From: Pseudomonadota bacterium
GTDB taxonomy: Bacteria > Pseudomonadota > Zetaproteobacteria > Mariprofundales > Mariprofundaceae
Direction: 5' to 3'
NCBI GenBank assembly: GCA_002401635.1
Contig: NVTQ01000097.1
Coordinates: forward strand, 2,974-7,998
DNA length: 5,025 nucleotides
A program made the position numbers and the translations under genes. Below are positions 1-5,025 of this stretch, piece by piece; the first letter of the stretch is position 1; every line of letters begins with the position of its first letter. The notes under the pieces were generated by a model. It was not told the DNA's origin. It saw only the letters and a program-made list of their open reading frames with translations, and ran no database searches.

Positions 1-678
1 GATGGGCGTTATGGCGAAAATCCCAACCGTTTACAACATTATTACCAGTTTCAGGTGATTTTAAAACCTGCCCCCGAAGATATTTTGGATTTGTATTTGG
101 CATCGTTACGTGAAATTGGCATTGATACGGATGTGCATGATATTCGTTTTGTAGAGGATGATTGGGAATCACCAACCTTGGGTGCTTGGGGTTTAGGCTG
201 GGAAGTGTGGCTTGACGGCATGGAAGTGACGCAATTTACCTATTTTCAGCAGGTAGGTGGTGTTGAGTTAAGCCGTACACCAGGTGAAATAACGTATGGT
301 CTTGAGCGTTTGGCGATGTATATCCAAGGTGTTGAAAATGTATATGATCTTGTTTGGGTCGAGCAGCCTGATGGTAAAAAAGTGACGTATGGCGAAGTGT
401 TTTTGCGTAATGAACAAGAGTTTTCAGCTTACAACTTTGAACATGCCAATATTGAATTTTTGCAGCAACAATTTGACCAAGCTGAAGGTGATTGTAAAGA
501 ATTAGCTGAAAACAACCTTTTCTTACCTGCCTATGAAGAAGTCATCAAAGCTTCCCATGCGTTTAACTTGCTGGATGCGCGTGGGGCAATTTCTGTGGCT
601 GAAAGGCAGCGCTTTATTGGGCGAGTGCGCGGACTATCGCGAACTGTTGCACAAGGTTATGCGGGGGTGGAATCATGA
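1..678 (+). CDS. glyQ: Glycine--tRNA ligase alpha subunit, 5'-truncated by window edge
   Basis: Catalytic alpha subunit of the alpha2beta2 bacterial glycyl-tRNA synthetase, a cytoplasmic class II enzyme that makes Gly-tRNA(Gly) from glycine, ATP and tRNA. The frame is open from base 1, giving 225 visible residues. It begins [18 protein letters not shown], which in E. coli GlyQ (about 303 aa) lies near residue 67 in the class II motif 2 region, so roughly 65-70 N-terminal residues are missing. Other family landmarks are [20 protein letters not shown] (bases 142-201), [18 protein letters not shown] (208-261), the motif 3 segment [17 protein letters not shown] (283-333, with its Arg at 307-309), and the C-terminal [18 protein letters not shown] (562-615). 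The GTG at base 55 is an internal Val codon, not the start. The stop overlaps the next start as ATGA. Identity is essentially certain from these blocks. The promoter lies outside the window. Confidence 0.98.
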   Translation, partial: DGRYGENPNRLQHYYQFQVILKPAPEDILDLYLASLREIGIDTDVHDIRFVEDDWESPTLGAWGLGWEVWLDGMEVTQFTYFQQVGGVELSRTPGEITYGLERLAMYIQGVENVYDLVWVEQPDGKKVTYGEVFLRNEQEFSAYNFEHANIEFLQQQFDQAEGDCKELAENNLFLPAYEEVIKASHAFNLLDARGAISVAERQRFIGRVRGLSRTVAQGYAGVES

Positions 679-2753
679 GTGACAAACAACCGTTATTGAT
701 TGAAATTGGAGTAGAGGAAATCCCAGCAGGTGTTGCGCCGCGTATGGGCAATGCGCTTAAAACTGCATTGAGCAAAGTATTAAGTGATGCAAATATTGAA
801 GTGTCTGAATTAAAACTGGGCGTAACACCACGTCGTTTGTTGATTCATATTGCGTCATGCCAAGTGATGCAGGAAGATCGCGAGCAAGTGATTTGGGGAC
901 CGCCTGAAAATGTAGCTTTGAAAGATGGCGAGCCAAGCAAAGCAGCGGAAGGTTTTGCGCGTAAATCTGGATTGAGTGTCAGCGACTTTGAGTTTGCCGA
1001 TAAAGGTGATGGCAAAGCCAAATATATGAAAGCCACCATCACTGTAAAAGGCAGGAAAGTTGCCGATATTATTGCCGAAGCTATGCCCGTGATTTTGCGT
1101 GGCTTGCCAAGCCCGAAACAGATGCAATGGCAAGATGGAGAGAATCGTTCGGATGCATTTATTCGCCCAATTCGCTGGATTGTAGCGCGTTTGGGTGATG
1201 AGATAATTCCCTTTGAATTTGCAGGTATTAAAGCGGGCAAAGACTCATATGGTCATCGCATGGCAAACAATGCCAAGGGTGAAATTAGTGTGGAAAAGCC
1301 ATTTGAATGGCTTGAAGAGCGCATGGTTATTGCGAATCGAGACGTGAGAAAATCCAGTGTTTTTAAAGGCTTGGAAGCGGCTTGTGGTGATGCAGGTGTA
1401 ACCCTTGTTGAAGATAATGATTTGGTTGAAGAAGTGACAGACTTAACCGAATGGCCGCATGTGATTACGGGGCATTATTTGGATGAGTTCTTAAAACTTC
1501 CGATTGAAGTCAGTCGCATCGAGCTGAAACATCATCAACGTTGTTTTTCAACGCAAGATAAGGCTGGCAATACATCGAATGTATTTTTTGCTGTTGCCAA
1601 TATCAAGTCCAAAAATCCTGCCATTGTAGCACATGGCAACGAACGTGTTGTTAATGCACGCTTGGCTGATGCGATGTTCTTCTTTGAACGCGACCCGAAA
1701 GAAACACTAGAAGCACGTGTTGAAAAGTTATCTGAAATCGTATTTCAAGATGGATTGGGCATGTTGGGAGATCAAGTGCGTAGGTTGCGCGGGTTTGTCT
1801 TGGATAATGCGCATAAACTCGGAGTGGATGCCAATGCGGCACAGCGCGCAGCATATTTATGTAAATCGGATTTAACCACAGGTTTGGTGAATGAGTTTCC
1901 TGAATTGCAGGGTTATATGGGCGGCATTTATGCCAAGATGGATGGTGAGAGCGATGAGGTTGCACAGGCGATTGCTGAGCATTATGCACCTATCGGTGCG
2001 GATGATGCTGTGCCAGTAAGTCCAATTGCATGTGCGATTGGTGTGATTGAACGGGCCGATAAACTGTTGGGTTACTTTCATTTGGGTAAAATTCCAACAG
2101 CAAGTGCCGATCCATTCGCTTTGCGTAGGGCTGCGATTGCGTTGATTCATTTGTTAGAAAACAAGAAAAACCCAGTCAATTTAACGTTAAGTGAAATTTT
2201 GAAAGAGGCTGCAAAACAATGGAACCAACAGCGTGTGACCATTGCTATTAGCAATGAAACGCAAGCTGCGGTGGCTGGTTTTATCCATGAGCGTTTATTG
2301 GGTCTGGCAGATGGTTTTATGGTAACGCGTGCGGCGATGGATGCAGCATTGGGTGCCAATGTTGAACTGCCATTGCATCAACATCTTGCGGTGGCTGAAC
2401 TACTCACCAAATTTGCCGATTCCGAAGCAGGGCAGGCTGTTGCAGCAGCCAATAAGCGTATTGCCAATATACTCAAAAAAGCGGGCGATATTTCAGCGCA
2501 TGTGGATGAGGGTTTGTTTGAAGAAAAAGCTGAAAAAGCACTGTTTGAAAAATTAAATGAAGTTTCCTCAAGCTTCCCAACAGAACCCGAAGCACAGTTG
2601 GCTGCTTTGGCAACATTACGGGAGCCTGTGGATAGCTTCTTTGATGATGTGATGGTGATGGCAGATGATGCTGCGGTGAAGGCAAACCGTTTGGCATTAT
2701 TGGGGCAGATTCGCGTTTTATTTTTGCAGCTTGCTGATGTTTCCAAGCTCTAA
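675..2753 (+). CDS. glyS: Glycine--tRNA ligase beta subunit
   Basis: Beta subunit of alpha2beta2 glycyl-tRNA synthetase. It supplies tRNA recognition to the GlyQ catalytic subunit. It has 692 aa, against about 689 in E. coli, so it is full length. Landmarks are the N-terminal [11 protein letters not shown] (residues 7-17), [13 protein letters not shown] (87-99), the conserved [17 protein letters not shown] block (321-337), an HD-like helical region with [20 protein letters not shown] (397-416), DPFALRRAA (479-487), and a C-terminal DALR-like anticodon-binding region with [10 protein letters not shown] (591-600) and [13 protein letters not shown] (653-665). The ATG overlaps the glyQ stop by 4 nt (ATGA). 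A G-rich Shine-Dalgarno-like run, GGGGGTGG at 663-670, sits 4 nt upstream, so initiation is probably coupled to glyQ termination. No frameshift or missing block is seen. Confidence 0.98.
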   Translation: MSDKQPLLIEIGVEEIPAGVAPRMGNALKTALSKVLSDANIEVSELKLGVTPRRLLIHIASCQVMQEDREQVIWGPPENVALKDGEPSKAAEGFARKSGLSVSDFEFADKGDGKAKYMKATITVKGRKVADIIAEAMPVILRGLPSPKQMQWQDGENRSDAFIRPIRWIVARLGDEIIPFEFAGIKAGKDSYGHRMANNAKGEISVEKPFEWLEERMVIANRDVRKSSVFKGLEAACGDAGVTLVEDNDLVEEVTDLTEWPHVITGHYLDEFLKLPIEVSRIELKHHQRCFSTQDKAGNTSNVFFAVANIKSKNPAIVAHGNERVVNARLADAMFFFERDPKETLEARVEKLSEIVFQDGLGMLGDQVRRLRGFVLDNAHKLGVDANAAQRAAYLCKSDLTTGLVNEFPELQGYMGGIYAKMDGESDEVAQAIAEHYAPIGADDAVPVSPIACAIGVIERADKLLGYFHLGKIPTASADPFALRRAAIALIHLLENKKNPVNLTLSEILKEAAKQWNQQRVTIAISNETQAAVAGFIHERLLGLADGFMVTRAAMDAALGANVELPLHQHLAVAELLTKFADSEAGQAVAAANKRIANILKKAGDISAHVDEGLFEEKAEKALFEKLNEVSSSFPTEPEAQLAALATLREPVDSFFDDVMVMADDAAVKANRLALLGQIRVLFLQLADVSKL

Positions 2754-3714
2754 GAGGCTTATACATGCATGTGTACTGCTGCTAAGTTTTCTGGCGGGTA
2801 TAAGTGTAAGTCATGCAGCGAATGGCGCGGTTTCAACGGCTGTTCAAGAGGAATGTCAACGTATTGGGCATAAACTAGGTAGCGTAAGTGTAACACGCTG
2901 CTTGCATAGTCAACTGCAAGATACAGGTGCACGGTCGGTGAATGGTCAGGCTATTTTATTGAAAGAATACCCACCGTTGCTTGAAAGACGCAAACCAATA
3001 GGTCGTGTTTTGTTGATTGGCGGTACGCATGGCGATGAATATGCTGCGGTCAGCATTGTGTTTAAGTGGATGAAAATATTGGATGTTTATCATTCAGGCT
3101 TGTTTCATTGGCATGTTGCGCCGTTGGTGAATCCTGATGGGCTGCTGCAAAAAAAATCAGCACGTTTAAATGCCAATGGTGTTGATCTTAATCGTAATAT
3201 GCCGACACCAAACTGGCATGAGGCCACAACACGTTATTGGCAAAAAACACATCATGATCCTCGCCGTTATCCTGGTTTAGAGCCTTTGAGTGAGCCTGAA
3301 TCGCGCTGGCTTTATGATGAAATTAAACGCTTCAAGCCCGATGCGATTGTATCGGTGCATGCACCGTATGGTGTGCTTGATTTTGATGGACCACCAGTCG
3401 GACCAAGGCAATTGGGGCAACTTCATCTTCGGCTTATTGGTGTTTACCCAGGTTCATTGGGCAATTCAGCGGGCATTCAGCACAAGATTCCTGTTATTAC
3501 CGTAGAGTTGCCGTATGCGGGTATTATGCCGAGTCAGAAGCAAACATCTAAAATGTGGACGGATTTGATACATTGGCTGCGTTATAATATTCCCAAAGAG
3601 GAAACGTTAGCGGCTTACCCGTTGTTTGACGAAATTGATCGAAATATGGGTGCTTTTTCCAACTTTTCTTACAGTGACGAAGCATCTAAAGCAGATGGTC
3701 AGGTGGTGAATTAA
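2737..3714 (+). CDS. Predicted secreted M14 zinc peptidase, murein peptide amidase A (MpaA)-like
   Basis: Predicted periplasmic zinc metallopeptidase of family M14. The nearest well-known relative is MpaA, which cuts the gamma-D-Glu to diaminopimelate bond of murein peptides. Numbering here is from ATG 2737 (325 aa). Zinc-ligand motif HxxE is in GGTHGDE (His98, Glu101). NPDG (132-135) and the substrate-binding R-N-A-N-G-V-D-L-N-R-N stretch (143-154) follow. PLSEPES lies at 183-189, the third zinc ligand His208 is in SVHAP, and catalytic Glu257 is in VITVELP. Residues 1-28 look like a Sec signal peptide (KR, then ACVLLLSFLAGISV, cleavage near SHA-A). An extra stretch of about 60 residues before the catalytic domain carries Cys40 and Cys55. 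E. coli MpaA is about 242 aa and cytoplasmic, so export and greater length are differences. TTG 2731 is an alternative start. ATG 2737 is preferred, though no strong ribosome site precedes either, which suggests coupling to glyS (17 nt overlap). The fold is confident. The exact bond cleaved is inferred. Confidence 0.9.
   Translation: MFPSSKRLIHACVLLLSFLAGISVSHAANGAVSTAVQEECQRIGHKLGSVSVTRCLHSQLQDTGARSVNGQAILLKEYPPLLERRKPIGRVLLIGGTHGDEYAAVSIVFKWMKILDVYHSGLFHWHVAPLVNPDGLLQKKSARLNANGVDLNRNMPTPNWHEATTRYWQKTHHDPRRYPGLEPLSEPESRWLYDEIKRFKPDAIVSVHAPYGVLDFDGPPVGPRQLGQLHLRLIGVYPGSLGNSAGIQHKIPVITVELPYAGIMPSQKQTSKMWTDLIHWLRYNIPKEETLAAYPLFDEIDRNMGAFSNFSYSDEASKADGQVVN
3701..3706 (+). promoter_or_regulatory. 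Ribosome binding site of the NTF2-like/SPOR gene
   Basis: AGGTGG lies 7 nt before ATG 3714 and inside the last codons of the M14 peptidase gene. This spacing favours ATG 3714 over the in-frame ATG at 3723, which would sit 16 nt away. Its position upstream of the overlapping TAATG allows ribosomes finishing the peptidase to restart directly. Confidence 0.6.
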
Positions 3715-4847
3715 TGCATGCCATGCTATTAAAATGCATTGCACTGTTAATGTTTTTTATGGCACTTGCTCCTGCATATAGCCTAAATGCAGCAGCTGAA
3801 TATATCAGCAAACAAGCCGCGTATGATTTGCTGAAATTGAATAAGAATGAAAAAGTGTTGGCCTTGATAAAGGGTGATAGAGAAGTCCTGCTCGCGACGT
3901 TGGAGCTTGAGCGTCATCAAGTCGATGCTGCACTTGCATGGCTGAGTCATGACGTGGTTCAGAGCAATCCTTTGGCGGCCTTGATAAAAGGCGAGGCATT
4001 TCGCCGAAAATCACTTGCTGCTGCGCTGCGGGCAGGCAATTATGCGCATGCGGCATATGATGGTATTAAGAAATTGGGGAATGCTGAACTAACGCCCGCA
4101 TTACGTGAGGCAGACAAACGTTTGCAAGCATTTATGCGGATCGATAAGGCTCCGATTCCAGTTCAAGAAAAACAGGTTGTTGTGTTAACAGATGATGTTC
4201 GAGAGTCTGTTAAAATTGCCGTTCAAGGCTGGCTGGAAGCTTGGCAGTCACGCAATCATAAGGCGTATATGAGCCATTATGATGCTGAATTTCAAACAGA
4301 AAAATACGATTATCAATCATGGTCTCAGTATAAAAAGCGCATCAATCAGAAGAAGGCGTATATTCACATTCAAATTACGGACATGAAAATACAGTCTGAT
4401 AACCTTTCTCAAGGCAATGGGGTGATTGTCTCATTTGAGCAAGCATATCAATCAAGCAATTATACGACTCGTGGGCACAAAGAGTTATATTTATTTCGGC
4501 GTGATAAAGCCGCGCCATGGCTTATTTTAGAGGAAGGGAGCGTGGTGCACGCGCATCATTTGCAAGCGAAAATGGGTGTGGAAAATTCTTTCTCTGATTC
4601 AAAAATAGGGGATGGCTGGGTCGTAAACATCGCTTCATTTCAACATATAAGCAATGCGCAAGAAATGGTTGAATCGATTGATCGCTATCATCATTTTCAG
4701 CCCTTTGTCGCACATGCATGGGTTGGAGAGAAGAAGATGTATCGTGTTCGAGCAGGCATTTATCATAGCCCGTCATCAGCGAAGAAAGCGATGCGAGATA
4801 TATGTACGGCATTAGATATTCCAGATTGTTGGTTAGAGAAGCGCTGA
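3714..4847 (+). CDS. Predicted exported NTF2-like and SPOR domain protein
   Basis: No characterised gene name is recognised for this 377-aa protein. Residues 1 to about 23-28 form a likely Sec signal peptide (LLKCIALLMFFMALAPAYS, followed by Ala-rich sequence). Residues 30-145 are predicted helical, with two similar units marked by ALIKG at 50-54 and 89-93, a 39-residue spacing that suggests TPR-like hairpins. Residues about 163-275 fit an NTF2-like fold (VQGWLEAWQSRNHKAYMSHY, WSQYKKRI, VSFEQAYQSSNY, HKELYLF, WLILEEG), the type often attached to proteobacterial L,D-transpeptidases. Residues about 300-377 fit a SPOR domain (GWVVNIASF, YRVRAGIYHSPSSAKKAM), a fold that binds denuded peptidoglycan glycan at division sites. 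Cys364 and Cys372 could pair. There is no catalytic YkuD, amidase or transglycosylase motif, so a binding or adaptor role is inferred. The start overlaps the preceding stop by 1 nt (TAATG), pointing to co-expression with the peptidase. Domain calls are by eye. SPOR is the surest and the N-terminal repeats the least sure. Confidence 0.85.
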   Translation: MHAMLLKCIALLMFFMALAPAYSLNAAAEYISKQAAYDLLKLNKNEKVLALIKGDREVLLATLELERHQVDAALAWLSHDVVQSNPLAALIKGEAFRRKSLAAALRAGNYAHAAYDGIKKLGNAELTPALREADKRLQAFMRIDKAPIPVQEKQVVVLTDDVRESVKIAVQGWLEAWQSRNHKAYMSHYDAEFQTEKYDYQSWSQYKKRINQKKAYIHIQITDMKIQSDNLSQGNGVIVSFEQAYQSSNYTTRGHKELYLFRRDKAAPWLILEEGSVVHAHHLQAKMGVENSFSDSKIGDGWVVNIASFQHISNAQEMVESIDRYHHFQPFVAHAWVGEKKMYRVRAGIYHSPSSAKKAMRDICTALDIPDCWLEKR

Positions 4848-4971
4848 TTAATCCTGGATAACAAACCATGAGATTCAAAATCGCTAAAACCAAGGCGGGA
4901 ATTGCAAGCAATAGCAACGCTGTTGATATAGTCATTCAGCCATTGATTTTCGCTATTCTTTACCCATATCA
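4848..4971. other. Intergenic region without a recognisable gene or promoter
   Basis: This stretch separates the last gene of the cluster from the REP-like repeat. I see no tRNA-like fold, no well-spaced -35/-10 pair and no hairpin followed by a T-run. The only -35-like hexamer, TTGATA at 4923-4928, has no matching -10 at 16-18 nt. A short imperfect palindrome CAACGCTGTTG occurs near 4915-4925. The minus strand is open here (see findings) but there is no convincing gene. Confidence 0.5.
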
Positions 4972-5025
4972 CCCCTCATCCTAACCTTCTCCCCTCAAGT
5001 GGGAGAAGGGACTAAACTCCCTCTC
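4972..5025. repeat. REP-like palindromic repeat, cut by window edge
   Basis: A perfect 9-bp stem, CCTTCTCCC at 4985-4993 and GGGAGAAGG at 5001-5009, encloses a 7-nt loop. It is preceded by the C-rich lead CCCCTCATCCTAA (4972-4984) and followed by ACTAAACTCCCTCTC (5011-5025). That tail looks like the start of a second stem arm, so the element continues outside the window. The pattern CCCTCA(C/T)CCTAACC-stem-loop matches a REP-like sequence seen in intergenic DNA of many proteobacteria. It could protect the 3' end of the transcript or weakly terminate it, but no T-run follows, so it is not a classic intrinsic terminator. Copy number in this genome cannot be judged from one window. Confidence 0.6.

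Noticed and set aside
845..2766. Several minus-strand open frames across glyS
   Set aside because: They are shadows of the glyS frame, with no recognisable domains and antisense to a full-length conserved gene.
2752..2785. AAGAGG followed by ATG at 2765, a 6-codon reading frame MHVYCC then stop
   Set aside because: The ribosome-site-like spacing is tempting as a leader peptide, but the frame lies within the signal-peptide coding part of the M14 gene and no attenuator structure is visible. It is likely chance.
4522..4935. Minus-strand open frame of 137 codons with hydrophobic N-terminus
   Set aside because: Most of it is antisense to the NTF2-like/SPOR gene, whose domains are clear. The hydrophobic start arises from the intergenic sequence, and no ribosome site or family match is seen.
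4923..4959. Promoter for a downstream gene (TTGATA and TATTCT)
   Set aside because: The hexamers are 25 nt apart, far from the 16-18 nt optimum, and no coding region follows within the window.
4763..4972. Minus-strand open frame of about 69 codons with a GTG start
   Set aside because: Its start lies at the REP-like repeat, its 3' half is antisense to the well-supported SPOR-domain coding end, and no family is recognisable. It is kept only as a low-interest finding for the intergenic part.
4985..5009. Intrinsic transcription terminator
   Set aside because: The stem is perfect but the downstream sequence is GACTAAACTCC, with no T-run. It fits a REP-like element better.

Overview
The window holds a compact plus-strand gene cluster from a Gram-negative bacterium, probably a proteobacterium. 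The signs are a split alpha2beta2-type glycyl-tRNA synthetase (glyQ then glyS), two exported envelope proteins that look like murein-remodelling factors, one of them with a SPOR domain, and a REP-like CCTTCTCCC/GGGAGAAGG hairpin of a kind common in proteobacterial intergenic regions. Base composition looks moderate, a little AT-rich by eye. I cannot fix the lineage. The GlyS sequence is clearly diverged from my recollection of E. coli GlyS, and a deep-branching class such as Zetaproteobacteria is only a guess.

Layout: 1-678 is the 3' three-quarters of glyQ, cut by the window edge. 675-2753 is complete glyS. 2737-3714 encodes a predicted secreted M14-family zinc peptidase resembling murein peptide amidase A (MpaA). 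3714-4847 encodes a predicted exported protein with a helical repeat-like N-terminal half, an NTF2-like domain and a C-terminal SPOR domain. 4848-5025 is non-coding and ends in a REP-like repeat that runs off the window.

All four genes overlap head to tail, by 4 nt, 17 nt and 1 nt, with no gap for an internal promoter or terminator. They are therefore very likely one transcript with translational coupling. The first two genes charge tRNA-Gly. The last two look like a cell-wall pair: a periplasmic peptidase that would trim stem peptides, and a non-catalytic protein that could bind denuded glycan, possibly at the septum. I see no direct biochemical link between the two halves. The most interesting point is the cell-wall pair itself: a MpaA-like enzyme with a signal peptide, next to an NTF2-like/SPOR protein that lacks any visible catalytic domain. 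Nothing here is a defence system, prophage, CRISPR array or complete mobile element.
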